From the NCBI GenBank assembly GCA_027483445.1, contig JAIXUS010000018.1, positions 1 through 64,000 on the forward strand: DNA of 64,000 nucleotides. The letters are read 5' to 3'. Position numbers and translations under genes: made by a program. The DNA comes from Bacteroidota bacterium (GTDB lineage Bacteria > Bacteroidota > Bacteroidia > M30B66). Positions 17,947 to 27,940 of the stretch are shown here, piece by piece. The notes beneath the pieces were generated by a model. That model was given only the letters and a program-made list of their open reading frames with translations. It made no database searches and was not told where the DNA came from. Position 1 is the first letter of the stretch, and each line of letters opens with the position of its first letter.

Positions 17947-19353
17947 ATGAAAAACAAATACATAGACCTGATTCGCCAGACCTTTGAATTCCCTCAACCC
18001 GGTTTCGACGTTCAGGAAGATGAGCTTTATTTTAACGATATTCCATTGATGGATATCATCAATCAATATGGAACCCCGCTGAAAATCACGTATTTGCCCA
18101 AAATCAGTGAGCAGATTCAGAAGGCAAAAATAATGTTTAATGTGGGAATGGCAAAGGCCGATTACAAGGGAAAATACTACTACTGCTACTGTACAAAAAG
18201 CTCACAGTTCTCCTTTGTACTCGAAGAAGTTTTGAAAAACGATACCCATATCGAAACGTCGTCGGCCTACGATATGCCCATTATCAAAGAGCTGCATGCA
18301 AAAGGGCTACTTACAAAAGACCGATTTATCATCTGCAATGGTTATAAACGACCAATGTACCAAGAGTTTATCGTAGAACTCATTCAGGATGGCTTCACCA
18401 ATCTGGTGCCTATCCTCGATTCCAAAAACGAAATCAACTACTACAAGGAGCACCTCACCCAAAAAACGAAAATCGGAATTCGCATTGCCTCCGAAGAAGA
18501 GCCAAACTTCGAGTTTTACTCCTCACGACTGGGTATTCGGTACAAAGACATCCAGCAGTTTTATGAAACGCAAATCAAAACCGATGATCGCTTCGAACTG
18601 AAAATGCTGCATTTCTTCATCAACTCCGGCATTAAAGACACCGTTTACTACTGGAGCGAGCTTAGCAAATGCCTTCAGGTTTACTGCGATTTGAAAAAGG
18701 TTTGTCCGGAACTCGACTCCCTCAATATCGGTGGTGGTTTACCCATCCGCAACTCCCTCGCCTTCGAATTCGATTATGAATACATGGTCGAAGAAATCAT
18801 CCGCCAGATTAAAACCTTCTGCAACCAACAAGGCGTTGAAGAACCCAACATTTTCACTGAGTTTGGCTCGTTTACCGTGGGCGAAAGCGGAGCTACCTTA
18901 TTCTCGATTATCGACCTCAAACAACAAAACGATACCGAAAATTGGTACATGATCGACAGCTCCTTCATTACCACCCTTCCCGACACCTGGGGAATCAATC
19001 AGCGGTTTATTTTGTTGGCCATCAACCATTGGGACCACGAATACAAGCGCGTAAACCTGGGCGGGCTCACGTGCGACAGCCTCGATTATTACAATGCCGA
19101 AGCCCACATCAGTCAGGTGTTTTTGCCCAAAGTCGAAGAATCTGAAATTGGAAACGATCCGCTGTATATCGGGTTTTTCCACACCGGGGCTTACCAGGAA
19201 TCACTCGGTGGTTATGGTGGCATCCAGCATTGTCTCATTCCGGCCCCCAAGCATGTAATCATCAATCGCGACGAGAACGGAGAGTTTAGCACTTACATTT
19301 TTGGTAAGGAGCAGAGCTACAAGTCGATGCTGAAAACACTGGGGTACTACTAA
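17947..19353 (+). CDS. speA: Arginine decarboxylase, short fold-type III form
   Basis: 468 residues, PLP-dependent, alanine-racemase-like barrel. The cofactor lysine is K84 in YCTKSS. ETSSAYDMPII and LNIGGGLPIRN (phosphate-binding glycine-rich loop) are typical of biosynthetic arginine and diaminopimelate-type decarboxylases. FHTGAYQESLGGYGG near the C terminus corresponds to the active-site segment supplied by the second subunit, although the usual cysteine is not at its expected place. It is much shorter than the ~650-residue E. coli SpeA, as I expect for Bacteroidota versions. Product would be agmatine, leading to putrescine and spermidine. It diverges from arginase-argS across 97 bp. Confidence 0.85.
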   Translation: MKNKYIDLIRQTFEFPQPGFDVQEDELYFNDIPLMDIINQYGTPLKITYLPKISEQIQKAKIMFNVGMAKADYKGKYYYCYCTKSSQFSFVLEEVLKNDTHIETSSAYDMPIIKELHAKGLLTKDRFIICNGYKRPMYQEFIVELIQDGFTNLVPILDSKNEINYYKEHLTQKTKIGIRIASEEEPNFEFYSSRLGIRYKDIQQFYETQIKTDDRFELKMLHFFINSGIKDTVYYWSELSKCLQVYCDLKKVCPELDSLNIGGGLPIRNSLAFEFDYEYMVEEIIRQIKTFCNQQGVEEPNIFTEFGSFTVGESGATLFSIIDLKQQNDTENWYMIDSSFITTLPDTWGINQRFILLAINHWDHEYKRVNLGGLTCDSLDYYNAEAHISQVFLPKVEESEIGNDPLYIGFFHTGAYQESLGGYGGIQHCLIPAPKHVIINRDENGEFSTYIFGKEQSYKSMLKTLGYY

Positions 19354-19454
19354 ACAAGGCACGAGCCCATCGATAACCATTTATTGAACGCAGCTTAATT
19401 TCCTCAGTAGGCTTTCTCCACGCTACGCGTGGATGACACCCGACTATTCTGAAA

Positions 19455-19480
19455 CCCCAATTACGCTGTGGGGCTTTTCT
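19455..19480 (+). terminator. Possible terminator after speA
   Basis: CCCCA (19455-19459) pairs with TGGGG (19469-19473) around a 9-nt loop, followed by CTTTTCTTT. The stem is short. A second hairpin, CCACGC-TAC-GCGTGG at 19418-19432, precedes it. Together these account for most of the 270-bp gap after speA. Confidence 0.5.
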
Positions 19481-19585
19481 TTGAAACCCAAGAAGGTAGA
19501 GCTTCCGAATAGAATTGGTCAATTCGTTTCGTCGAATGTGTGCAATAAATTCGGCTCACGCGGATTTCCATTTTCCGACTTTAAA

Positions 19586-19593
19586 TACCTTTG
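19586..19593 (+). promoter_or_regulatory. -7 box of the DUF4412 gene
   Basis: TACCTTTG matches TAnnTTTG exactly, 33 bp before the ATG at 19627. No TTG is found at the expected upstream distance. Confidence 0.5.
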
Positions 19594-19626
19594 ATTGTTT
19601 TTTAATTCATCCTCATAATTCTCAAC

Positions 19627-20286
19627 ATGATTAGAACTTTCTCCTTTTGGGCGCTCCTTCTTTGTTCGTTTACCCTTTTTGCTCAGGATTTTGAAGGCAA
19701 AGTGGTTTATTCCATTACAGTTCCTTCTACGCTCGATCCACAAGTAAAAATGATGATGCCCAAAGAGGCAACGGGTTTTTTTAAAGATGGTCGAGTGCGA
19801 ATGGAAACTCAAGCCGGAATGGGAATGACTACCACTTCAATTGCGAATGGAAATACCGGAGAATCGGTGGTTCTCATGAATGTGATGGGCTCGAAATATG
19901 CAATTAAAGGAGGTGGAAATGAGCAAGAAGAGAAGGAGATGATGGAGAAAACCGAAGTTAAACTCCAAGATTCCACACGAACCATTGCTGGCTACAATTG
20001 CAAAAAAGCAGTACTTTCTTTTCCAACCAAGGAGACCAAAGAAAAGGTTACCATGAATGTTTGGTATACCAATGAAATTAAGGCTTCTAACAAACATGTT
20101 TCCGGACCGATGGGGAAAATCGATGGATTTATTCTCGAGTACTCTTTCAGCCAGCAAGGAATTGATATGATGTTTACGGCTTCGGCAGTTACAAAACAAA
20201 CTGTGGAGGACAAGCTTTTTGATGTGCCTTCCGATTACAAGTTCATGACCCAAGAAGAACTCCGAAAAGCCTTTGGAGGCCAGTAA
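19627..20286 (+). CDS. Exported DUF4412 protein
   Basis: 219 residues. A signal peptide is cut near TLFAQ. The mature part starts DFEGKVVYSI and contains KMMMPKEATGFFKDGRVRME and later TRTIAGYNCKKAVLSF, both typical of DUF4412, a periplasmic lipid-binding-like beta fold related in outline to LolA/LolB. Function is not known. It lies upstream of ftsK and lolA on the same strand but is separated from them by a strong terminator. It has its own -7 box. Confidence 0.85.
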   Translation: MIRTFSFWALLLCSFTLFAQDFEGKVVYSITVPSTLDPQVKMMMPKEATGFFKDGRVRMETQAGMGMTTTSIANGNTGESVVLMNVMGSKYAIKGGGNEQEEKEMMEKTEVKLQDSTRTIAGYNCKKAVLSFPTKETKEKVTMNVWYTNEIKASNKHVSGPMGKIDGFILEYSFSQQGIDMMFTASAVTKQTVEDKLFDVPSDYKFMTQEELRKAFGGQ

Positions 20287-20378
20287 GCGAGGCTTCTCGG
20301 TAAACATCGTTGCACTGTTTTGTAAATCCGATAACGGCCGTTTTCGCCTAGCCACAAATACTGTTGATAAACCTGTAG

Positions 20379-20406
20379 AAAAGCCTTCTTCGTGAAGGCT
20401 TTTTTT
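20379..20406 (+). terminator. Strong intrinsic terminator between the DUF4412 gene and ftsK
   Basis: AAAAGCCTTC (20379-20388) pairs with GAAGGCTTTT (20394-20403) around TTCGT, and the T run continues to 20406. An ATG at 20407 follows directly. Confidence 0.88.
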
Positions 20407-20457
20407 ATGGACACGGCAAACGAATTTTGTACGTTCCGTTCAGACCGAAATCCAATC

Positions 20458-23007
20458 ATGGCTGCAAAACCAAACAAGCCCCAATCCTCTAAATCTACCG
20501 ACACTCAGGCCGGCGAAAACCAGCAGAGCGGCGGACGGCTTGCTGCAATTGGAGAAGCACTGTTCAATGAACGTAATCAAAGAATCTCCGGCTTATTCCT
20601 GATTCTGTTTTCGGTTTTCCTTTGCTTTGCTTTTGTTTCGCATTTGTTCAACTGGCGTAGCGATTTCGCCACAGTGAGTCAGCACTCCTGGTTTGAGCTA
20701 ATCTCCGATCGGGTGAATGAGGTAAACAACAGTATGGGCGAGTTTGGCGCCTTGTTTTCCTATGTGTTTTTCCACCAATGGTTTGGTGTAGCCTCGTTTC
20801 TCATTCCATTCTTCCTTTTTTTACTGGGGTTTAAGTGGTTCTTTTCGGTTAGCCTGCTGCCTTTGGGCAAAACTTTTCGATACTCCCTGTTCACCCTAAT
20901 TTTCGTTTCGGTGTCTACCACCCTTTTTACCGACAACGATTTGGTGTATGGAGGTTTTGGTTACCATTTGTACGCTTACCTGAAAAGTATAGCCGGCGTT
21001 GGTGGTGTTGTGTTGATTCTCTCGTTCTCGTTGATTCTGTTTTTGATGTTGGGCTTCGATTTTCAGTTCCGTTTGCCTGAACGTAAACCCCAATCAACCA
21101 AGGCTCAACCTGATGTGGCAGCCGCCATCACGGGCAATCAGCCGATTCAGCAAGCCGCAACAGCGATGGGTGTTTCGGAGGCTGATGATGAAGAACTTGA
21201 TGACGAAGCACTCGACGAAGCGGAGGCCATCGACCCATCGGCCTTTGAGTTCACCGTTCGCACAGAGAAAGATACACGATCTGCCTCGCTGGCCGGAAAG
21301 GGTTTAGTTCCCGAGCTGGAAATCAATATGCCTGAGCTGCCCGACGAGCCCGAGCCCGAACCGCCGGCAACCTTTTCAAATCCACTATCTGTAGTAGATT
21401 CTTCAAACACCGCTGCTGAGGGGCTTTCGGAAGAAGAGAAGGCACGCATGAATCTAACCGAGGTCCTATCTGAAAACCAAGAGTTTGACCTCGGCGAATA
21501 CGACCCTACACTCGATTTATCGAGCTATGTTTTCCCGGAATCTGAACTTCTCGAAAACCACGGCTCAAATAAAGCTAAGGTTGAAAAGGCTGAACTAGAG
21601 GCGAACTCCAACCGGATTATCGATACCCTGAAAAGTTACGGAATCGAAATTGCCAAAATCAGCGCCAGCATTGGGCCAACGGTAACCTTGTACGAGATTA
21701 TTCCCGCCGCCGGTGTGCGCATTTCCAAGATAAAGAATCTGGAAGACGATATAGCCCTAAGTCTTTCAGCGCTTGGAATCCGGATTATTGCCCCAATGCC
21801 GGGCAAGGGCACCATTGGTATTGAAGTTCCCAATCAACACCCTGAAGTGGTGGCGATGAAAACCCTCATCACCAGCGAGAAGTTTGCAAATACTTCGATG
21901 GATTTGCCAGTGGCACTAGGGAAAACCATCTCCAATGAGAATTTTGTGGCCGATTTGGCCAAGATGCCTCACTTACTCATGGCCGGGGCTACCGGACAAG
22001 GTAAGTCGGTGGGGTTAAATGCCATCCTTGTTTCGCTCCTGTACAAGAAGCATCCATCCCAAATCAAGTTTGTGTTGGTCGACCCTAAGAAGGTTGAACT
22101 CACGCTTTTCAACAAGATTGAACGCCACTTTTTGGCCAAGCTGCCCAACAACGAAGAAGCCATTATTACCGATGTGAAGAAAGTGGTTTACACCCTCAAT
22201 TCGCTCTGCGTTTTGATGGATCAGCGTTATGAGCTCCTCAAAATGGCCATGGTGCGTAACATTAAGGAATACAACGCTAAGTTCCTTGGCCGTAAGCTCA
22301 ACCCGAAACTTGGTCACCACTTCATGCCTTACATTGTTTTGGTGGTGGATGAGTTTGCTGATTTGATTATGACCGCCGGCAAGGAAGTAGAGTTGCCCAT
22401 CGCGCGTTTAGCGCAGCTCGCCCGGGCAATTGGCATTCACCTGATTATCGCTACTCAACGGCCTTCAGTAAACATCATCACCGGTACCATTAAAGCCAAC
22501 TTCCCGGCACGGATTGCATTTCGGGTAACGTCGAGAATTGACTCGCGAACCATTCTCGATTCGGGTGGAGCCGATCAGCTGATTGGGCGAGGCGACTTGC
22601 TGTTTTCAACCGGCAGCGACCTGATTCGCTTGCAATGTCCTTTTGTGGATACCCCCGAAGTTGAGAAGATTTGCGAGTTCATCGGCAATCAGCGAGGGTA
22701 CCCGTCGGCTTTCATTCTGCCGGAGTACATCGATGAGAATGCCGACATTGAGGAGGATTTCGATATTGGAGAACGCGATTCGATGTTCGATGAAGCGGCT
22801 CATATTGTGGTAACTCATCAGCAAGGCTCGGCTTCATTGCTGCAGCGCAAGTTAAAATTAGGCTACAACCGCGCCGGTCGAATCATAGATCAGCTCGAAA
22901 AAGCCGGTATTATTGGGCCTTTCGAAGGAAGTAAGGCCCGAAAAGTTTTGATTAAAGATTCAATTTCACTGGAACAGTTTTTGAAAGGTTCTGATTCCGA
23001 ACTTTGA
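20458..23007 (+). CDS. ftsK: DNA translocase FtsK
   Basis: 849 residues from ATG 20458, which gives MAAKPNKPQ. The frame is open further back, but the GTG at 20392 is in the loop of the terminator and the ATG at 20407 is at its T run. Four to five N-terminal membrane helices (about 45-195) anchor it at the division septum. An acidic linker follows (about 220-330). The motor has Walker A GATGQGKS and Walker B IVLVVDEFADLIM, with RPSVNIITGTIK downstream. The C-terminal gamma winged helix (RAGRIIDQLEKAGIIGP) normally reads KOPS/FRS sequences that orient chromosome pumping. It runs straight into lolA, 3 bp later. Confidence 0.96.
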   Translation: MAAKPNKPQSSKSTDTQAGENQQSGGRLAAIGEALFNERNQRISGLFLILFSVFLCFAFVSHLFNWRSDFATVSQHSWFELISDRVNEVNNSMGEFGALFSYVFFHQWFGVASFLIPFFLFLLGFKWFFSVSLLPLGKTFRYSLFTLIFVSVSTTLFTDNDLVYGGFGYHLYAYLKSIAGVGGVVLILSFSLILFLMLGFDFQFRLPERKPQSTKAQPDVAAAITGNQPIQQAATAMGVSEADDEELDDEALDEAEAIDPSAFEFTVRTEKDTRSASLAGKGLVPELEINMPELPDEPEPEPPATFSNPLSVVDSSNTAAEGLSEEEKARMNLTEVLSENQEFDLGEYDPTLDLSSYVFPESELLENHGSNKAKVEKAELEANSNRIIDTLKSYGIEIAKISASIGPTVTLYEIIPAAGVRISKIKNLEDDIALSLSALGIRIIAPMPGKGTIGIEVPNQHPEVVAMKTLITSEKFANTSMDLPVALGKTISNENFVADLAKMPHLLMAGATGQGKSVGLNAILVSLLYKKHPSQIKFVLVDPKKVELTLFNKIERHFLAKLPNNEEAIITDVKKVVYTLNSLCVLMDQRYELLKMAMVRNIKEYNAKFLGRKLNPKLGHHFMPYIVLVVDEFADLIMTAGKEVELPIARLAQLARAIGIHLIIATQRPSVNIITGTIKANFPARIAFRVTSRIDSRTILDSGGADQLIGRGDLLFSTGSDLIRLQCPFVDTPEVEKICEFIGNQRGYPSAFILPEYIDENADIEEDFDIGERDSMFDEAAHIVVTHQQGSASLLQRKLKLGYNRAGRIIDQLEKAGIIGPFEGSKARKVLIKDSISLEQFLKGSDSEL

Positions 23008-23010
23008 GCC

Positions 23011-23658
23011 ATGAAAAATTTTCTCTTCATAGTATTGTCCATGCTTCTTGCAATGCCCCAGCTAGAGGCTCAGCAGGACAAAAAAGCAAAGCAAATTCTC
23101 GATAAACTCAGTGCGAAAACACGCTCATACAGTGCAATTCGGACTGAGTTTTCTTATTCACTGGTAAACAAGGATCGGAAGATTAATAAAGTGCAAAACT
23201 GGAAGCTTTGGCTAAAAGGCGACAGTTATCGGCTCGACATGGGTGATCAATTATTGATTAGCGACGGGAAAACAGTTTGGAAAGTGCTTCGTGCGGATAA
23301 AGAAATCGAAGTGTCGAACCCAACAGAGGGCGAAGATGCCATCAACCCTAAAAATATATTTACGATGTACGAAAAGGGATTCAAAAACAAGTACATCAAA
23401 GAGACCAAAGTGGGTTCAAAGTTGGCTCACCTCATTGAGTTGTACCCAATTAACCCTAAGTCTAAAGACTACAGCATCATTCGGATTTACATAGATAAGG
23501 TGGCCAATCAAATCATCAAGTCGGAAATACAAGGCAATAACGGCAACCTTTACACCTACGAAATCAAGAAGTTTGCGGTAAACGAAACCACCGAGAACGG
23601 GTTTTTTACCTACAGAAAAACGGAATTTCCGGGTTTTGAGCTGAACGATTTACGGTAA
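23011..23658 (+). CDS. lolA: LolA-family outer-membrane lipoprotein carrier
   Basis: 215 residues. A signal peptide ends near PQLEAQQ. The mature protein starts with DKKAKQILDKLSAKTRSYS and has the LolA layout: an antiparallel half-barrel with FSYSLVNKDRKINKVQNWKLWLKGDSYRLD and LLISDGKTVWKV. LolA ferries lipoproteins across the periplasm. In Bacteroidota it commonly follows ftsK, as here. It ends 30 bp from the convergent hemF stop, with no clear terminator between them. Because LolA, LolB and DUF4412 share a fold, assignment rests on the start region and context. Confidence 0.85.
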   Translation: MKNFLFIVLSMLLAMPQLEAQQDKKAKQILDKLSAKTRSYSAIRTEFSYSLVNKDRKINKVQNWKLWLKGDSYRLDMGDQLLISDGKTVWKVLRADKEIEVSNPTEGEDAINPKNIFTMYEKGFKNKYIKETKVGSKLAHLIELYPINPKSKDYSIIRIYIDKVANQIIKSEIQGNNGNLYTYEIKKFAVNETTENGFFTYRKTEFPGFELNDLR

Positions 23659-23688
23659 AGTATATTCATCAAGGCGTAGCCGTAGCGT

Positions 23689-24588
23689 TTATTCGCTAAT
23701 CCAGTCGATGCCCTTTCGGAGTAAACTGAGGGTTTTGGCTTCCTCACTGTTGGGTTTTGGAACATGATTGTATTCCCAGGATGCCAGGGCGGGTAAGCTC
23801 ATCAGGATGGACTCAATTCGCCCTCCTGTATCCAATCCGAAGCGTGTACCACGGTCATAAACAAGGTTAAACTCCACATAGCGTCCGCGACGAATCAGTT
23901 GCCACTGCTTTTGCGCTTCGGTGAAGGGCAGGCTTGCAAGTTCCCTCATGAAATGGGTATAGATGGGAAGAAAGGTTCTTCCTACGGCAAACACAAATTC
24001 CTGAAGATGACTTTTGGAGTACCCTGATTCTTTCTCGTTGAGACGGTCGAAAAAGATTCCACCAATGCCGCGTGTTTCTTCACGATGCTTGATGAAAAAA
24101 TAATCGTCGGCCCAAGCCTTAAATCGTGGATAAAAATGAGGGTCGAAGCGGTCGCAGGTTTCTTTGAGCTTTTGGTGGAAGAAGATGGCCTGATCTTCCT
24201 GAATATAATGTGGCGTTAGGTCGATACCCCCACCAAACCAATACATTCCGCCTTCAGTTTCGAAATATCGAACGTTCATGTGAATGATCGGCACCATTGG
24301 ATTGTGCGGGTGGAGGACAATGGAAACGCCGGTGGCAAAAAAATGATGGGCTTCTACCCCCAGCGATTTGGCCACATTCGGTTGCAATGGCCCTTCAACA
24401 GCCGAGAAATTTACACCACCTTTTTCGAGAATTGCGCCCTGGCTCAGCACCGCACTTCGGCCACCTCCGCCTTCAGGCCGTTCCCAATGGTCAAAATGAA
24501 ACTTTTTTCCCCCATCGGCACGCTCTAAGCCTTCGATGATTTCTTGTTGAAGCAGTTGAAATGCCCCGGCAATTTCGTTTGCTGTCAT
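23689..24588 (-). CDS. hemF: Oxygen-dependent coproporphyrinogen III oxidase
   Basis: 299 residues, full length. The enzyme turns coproporphyrinogen III into protoporphyrinogen IX using O2, late in haem synthesis. Visible blocks: GGGGRSAVLSQGAILEKGGVNFS, MVPIIHMNVRYFE, WFGGGIDLTPHY, RGIGGIFFDRLN, VEFNLVYDRGTRFGLDTGGR and ESILMSLPALASWEYNH, all classic HemF signatures. The start overlaps the LysM gene stop by 4 nt, so it is the last gene of guaA-LysM-hemF. Its presence implies an aerobic or microaerobic life. Confidence 0.97.
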   Translation of the reverse strand: MTANEIAGAFQLLQQEIIEGLERADGGKKFHFDHWERPEGGGGRSAVLSQGAILEKGGVNFSAVEGPLQPNVAKSLGVEAHHFFATGVSIVLHPHNPMVPIIHMNVRYFETEGGMYWFGGGIDLTPHYIQEDQAIFFHQKLKETCDRFDPHFYPRFKAWADDYFFIKHREETRGIGGIFFDRLNEKESGYSKSHLQEFVFAVGRTFLPIYTHFMRELASLPFTEAQKQWQLIRRGRYVEFNLVYDRGTRFGLDTGGRIESILMSLPALASWEYNHVPKPNSEEAKTLSLLRKGIDWISE

Positions 24589-26237
24589 GGAGTGTTTAAT
24601 CTGCGGTGTTCAAAATCGTCGAGCCGGATCACGTTCACAAAACGGTTCTCTAAACCACTGCCTTTTTCAATAGGCCTGAATTGATAGCACGAATTAAAGC
24701 CTTTAATGGCGGGGAAGGATGGCATGCATGCGGCCTCAGGTTTTCCGTACTGACTGATGGTTTTTACAAAAAACTGGAGCGCGTCAAAGCCATGAAAGGC
24801 ATAAAGCCCGGGCTCACCTTTGAACTCCTCGCGGTATTGCTGTTGGAAGCGCTTTGATCCACTCGATTGAAAGTCGGTAAGAACTGCACTGGCATACGTG
24901 AAGTTGAGGTTGTTGAGGTGATCATATTCAATGTTCTCAAACTGATTCCATTCATTGAGTCCAACGAGTGTAATGCGTTTTCCAAGGCGGGCTGAATTAA
25001 GGCGCGATGCTACGTCAATTACCTGAACCTGAACGGTTGTCGGGAAAATGAGGATGTTCTCCTGTGCTTCGCTGAGGCCTTCTACCAGATCGTTAACGCC
25101 AGAGAAATTCACTTCCCGGAAGCGCTTGTCGTTGGTATCGGCTTCGGTTCTAAACACTTCTGCAACCCAATCACACAGCTCCGCATCTTTTGCATGGGCA
25201 TTTCGAATGAGTACAAAACGGGCGTTTTTCTTTTCCTTAATCAGGAAGCGGGTCAATTCTTTTATTTGGGTTTCCTGATCGGGTGTAATTTTAAACGCAA
25301 AGGGATTGTCGAGAATAATGGCATCGCTTTGTGAGAAAGGCGAAACTGCCCAAATACCTTTCTCCTTGGCCAACAAGGCAACCTGGCGGAAATCGGAAGC
25401 GTAAAGTGGGCCAATAACCACGTCGCTTTCCAGTAGCTCCTTCTTTTTTAAGATGCGCTGGATTTCCATGGAATCGGCTTGTGTATCGAAAACGTTCACC
25501 TCCATGGAGTAGCCCGCCTTCTTGAGCGAGTCGAGCGCCAGTCGCGCCCCGCTGAAAAACTCAAGTCCAATCTTAGCCTTCGCGGGTAGGTCCTCGCCAG
25601 AATTGCTAAACAATGGGAGTAGCATCGACACCTTAACCTTTCGCTTGCCCGGTGCTTCGGGCGTTGATTTACAGGGCAGTGCTTTCGGCTCAGGTGTAGT
25701 TTCAGAAACCGGCTGGTCGGGATCTAGTGGTGTGGCTGTTCCCTTGGCCGGCGCATCTGTGATGGTCGGTTTTGTAGGTCTTTCCGGTGGTTTTGGATAA
25801 ATCAACAGTTTACTTCCGGTTTTTAATCCCGACTGCGCATCGGGGTTTTGCATCAACAATTCTTCGGTTGTTAGTCCGTATTTCTTGCTGATGCTGAACA
25901 GGGTTTCGCCTTTTTGAACCTCATGGGTGATGGCACTTTTGCCTTTGATTATGGTTGATTGCTCGGGTTCTGATTTGGATAAGGCCGTTTTTACCGGAAT
26001 TCGAACCTTCATTCCGGTTTTTAGTCCTTGCGAAAGCTCAGGATTCAGTAATAAAAGCGAATCCTGACTTACCCGATTTTCTCGAGAAAGCGAATACAGT
26101 GTTTTTCCTTTTTCAATTACAATATATTTTACCTGAATGCCTTGGTAATCGTACACTTTTGAGGTGTCGGTCTGTGCCCGAAAAGCGTGAGCAGTTAACA
26201 GGAGACCTAATAAAAGAAGCGCGCGAATCATTCCCAT
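24585..26237 (-). CDS. Exported protein with two LysM domains and a periplasmic-binding-fold domain
   Basis: 550 residues from ATG 26237; ATG 26231, which overlaps the guaA stop as ATGA, is equally possible. The signal peptide ends near HAFRAQ. Two LysM domains follow (about 30-80 and 105-155; [15 protein letters not shown] and [15 protein letters not shown]), then a Pro/Thr-rich linker. From about residue 200 comes a type I periplasmic-binding fold ([42 protein letters not shown]). No membrane transporter is adjacent, so it is probably not a transport protein. LysM binds peptidoglycan and LpoA of enterobacteria has the same binding fold, so a part in regulating wall synthesis is a reasonable guess only. 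Confidence 0.85.
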   Translation of the reverse strand: MGMIRALLLLGLLLTAHAFRAQTDTSKVYDYQGIQVKYIVIEKGKTLYSLSRENRVSQDSLLLLNPELSQGLKTGMKVRIPVKTALSKSEPEQSTIIKGKSAITHEVQKGETLFSISKKYGLTTEELLMQNPDAQSGLKTGSKLLIYPKPPERPTKPTITDAPAKGTATPLDPDQPVSETTPEPKALPCKSTPEAPGKRKVKVSMLLPLFSNSGEDLPAKAKIGLEFFSGARLALDSLKKAGYSMEVNVFDTQADSMEIQRILKKKELLESDVVIGPLYASDFRQVALLAKEKGIWAVSPFSQSDAIILDNPFAFKITPDQETQIKELTRFLIKEKKNARFVLIRNAHAKDAELCDWVAEVFRTEADTNDKRFREVNFSGVNDLVEGLSEAQENILIFPTTVQVQVIDVASRLNSARLGKRITLVGLNEWNQFENIEYDHLNNLNFTYASAVLTDFQSSGSKRFQQQYREEFKGEPGLYAFHGFDALQFFVKTISQYGKPEAACMPSFPAIKGFNSCYQFRPIEKGSGLENRFVNVIRLDDFEHRRLNTP

Positions 26238-27754
26238 TCGATTGTAGCAGGTGGTTTGGAGCTGATGTCATACACCACACGGTTAATTCCTTTCACTTTA
26301 TTGATGATTTCTGAGGATATCTTTGCCAGCAGGTCGTGTGGCAAATGTGAGAAATCGGCCGTCATTCCATCGTGCGAGGTTACTGCGCGCAGGCAGATGA
26401 CATGCTCGTATGAGCGCTCGTCGCCCATCACCCCAACGCTTCTTACCGGTAAAAAAATCGCTCCGGCTTGCCATACATGGCCGTACTGCCCCGACGATTT
26501 GAGGTTTTCGATAAATATCGCATCGGCTTCCTGAAGTATGCGAACTTTCTCTTCATCAATAGCTCCCAGAATTCGAATGGCTAAGCCGGGCCCGGGAAAT
26601 GGGTGGCGGTTCAGGATTCCCGGTTTTAATCCCAGTGCCCTGCCTACCTTTCGTACTTCATCTTTGAACAATGAACGCAGCGGCTCTACAATTTTCAGCT
26701 TCATGAAATCGGGCAGCCCACCCACATTGTGGTGCGATTTAATGGTTGCCGACGGACCCTTTACCGAGACAGATTCAATTACATCGGGGTAGATTGTGCC
26801 TTGCCCAAGCCAGGCTACATCTTCGATTTTATGGGCTTCTTCTTCAAAAACTTCGATGAAGGTGCGGCCGATTATTTTTCGCTTTTGCTCAGGATCTTCC
26901 ACACCGCGGAGGGCTTCAAGAAAGCGTTTTCCGGCGCTCACACCATGGATTTGCAACCCCATTTCCATGTAGTCGTGAAGTACTTGCGCATATTCATCCT
27001 TGCGGAGCAAGCCATTGTCTACAAAAATGCAAAACAGCTGATTTCCAATGGCTTCGTGCAGCAGTAGTGCCGCCACTGAGGAGTCGACGCCACCGCTTAA
27101 CCCTAAAACTACGCGCTCTTTACCAATGGTATTCCGCAGCGAATCGATGGTGCTTTGAATGAACGAGTCGGGTGTCCAATTTCCACTGCAACCGCAAATG
27201 TCGAGTACAAAGTTGCCAATGAGTGTGCTGCCATCAGCCGAGTGTGTGACTTCGGGGTGGAATTGAATTCCGTAAACCGGCATTGCTTGGTGTTCAAAAG
27301 CAGCTACCGGAATATCTTCCGTTCCGGCTGAAACCAGAAAGCCTTCGGGAACATGTAGAATCGAATCTCCGTGCGACATCCATACTTGTGAATGAGTTGG
27401 TATGTTTTTCAGCAGGCGGCTTTCTCTGCGGGGTAACAAAAAGCTTCGTCCGTATTCTCTGATTTGCGAGCGTGCCACCTCACCACCCAGGCGATCAGCC
27501 ATATATTGTGCGCCATAACATACGCCCAGGATGGGCAGTTTTCCCATGTTGCCCGCAAGGTCGAACTCAGGTGCTCCGGATTCTTTAACTGAGTGAGGGC
27601 TTCCCGATAAAACAATACCTTTTACTTCGGGGCCGGGTTTTTTGTAGTTGTTGTATGGATGGATTTCACAATACACATTTAACTCGCGTATTCTTCTGGC
27701 AATGAGTTGAGTATATTGAGACCCGAAATCAAGAATTAGTATGGTTTCCTGCAT
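26228..27754 (-). CDS. guaA: GMP synthase (glutamine-hydrolysing)
   Basis: 508 residues from ATG 27754 ([13 protein letters not shown]); the open frame further upstream does not fit the family. The glutaminase domain has [10 protein letters not shown] with the nucleophile cysteine and [10 protein letters not shown] with the catalytic histidine. The ATP-pyrophosphatase domain has [14 protein letters not shown], and the C-terminal dimerisation domain ends PPATIEWE. It converts XMP to GMP. It leads an operon with the LysM protein and hemF by a 4-10 nt overlap. TATATTTG lies only three bases before the ATG. Confidence 0.98.
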   Translation of the reverse strand: MQETILILDFGSQYTQLIARRIRELNVYCEIHPYNNYKKPGPEVKGIVLSGSPHSVKESGAPEFDLAGNMGKLPILGVCYGAQYMADRLGGEVARSQIREYGRSFLLPRRESRLLKNIPTHSQVWMSHGDSILHVPEGFLVSAGTEDIPVAAFEHQAMPVYGIQFHPEVTHSADGSTLIGNFVLDICGCSGNWTPDSFIQSTIDSLRNTIGKERVVLGLSGGVDSSVAALLLHEAIGNQLFCIFVDNGLLRKDEYAQVLHDYMEMGLQIHGVSAGKRFLEALRGVEDPEQKRKIIGRTFIEVFEEEAHKIEDVAWLGQGTIYPDVIESVSVKGPSATIKSHHNVGGLPDFMKLKIVEPLRSLFKDEVRKVGRALGLKPGILNRHPFPGPGLAIRILGAIDEEKVRILQEADAIFIENLKSSGQYGHVWQAGAIFLPVRSVGVMGDERSYEHVICLRAVTSHDGMTADFSHLPHDLLAKISSEIINKVKGINRVVYDISSKPPATIEWE

Positions 27755-27757
27755 GTG

Positions 27758-27801
27758 CAAATATAGAATCTGACAGCATGCCAGCACATGCGAGTTGGCA
27801 T
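27758..27801 (-). promoter_or_regulatory. guaA upstream elements: -7-like box at the start codon and an inverted repeat
   Basis: On the minus strand TATATTTG (27758-27765) fits TAnnTTTG exactly but is three bases from the ATG. If used, the message would have almost no leader. Further up, ATGCCA / TGGCAT (27778-27783 and 27796-27801) form an inverted repeat with a 12-nt spacer. No purine riboswitch fold is apparent. Confidence 0.35.
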
Positions 27802-27940
27802 TTCCTGTTACATTCAATAATTCATTCTTACAACAGATATTAATCGTGTTCTACGCTGAGCTTAATTCTCTGTGAATTATCCACACTCCTGCAAGTCGAA
27901 ACAATCATTCCTTTAAATTCGCCCTCCTTATTCGTTTTTG

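Noticed and set aside
20392-20457. Upstream ftsK starts (GTG 20392, ATG 20407)
   Set aside because: They fall in the loop and T run of a strong terminator, and the added residues are not typical; ATG 20458 is preferred.
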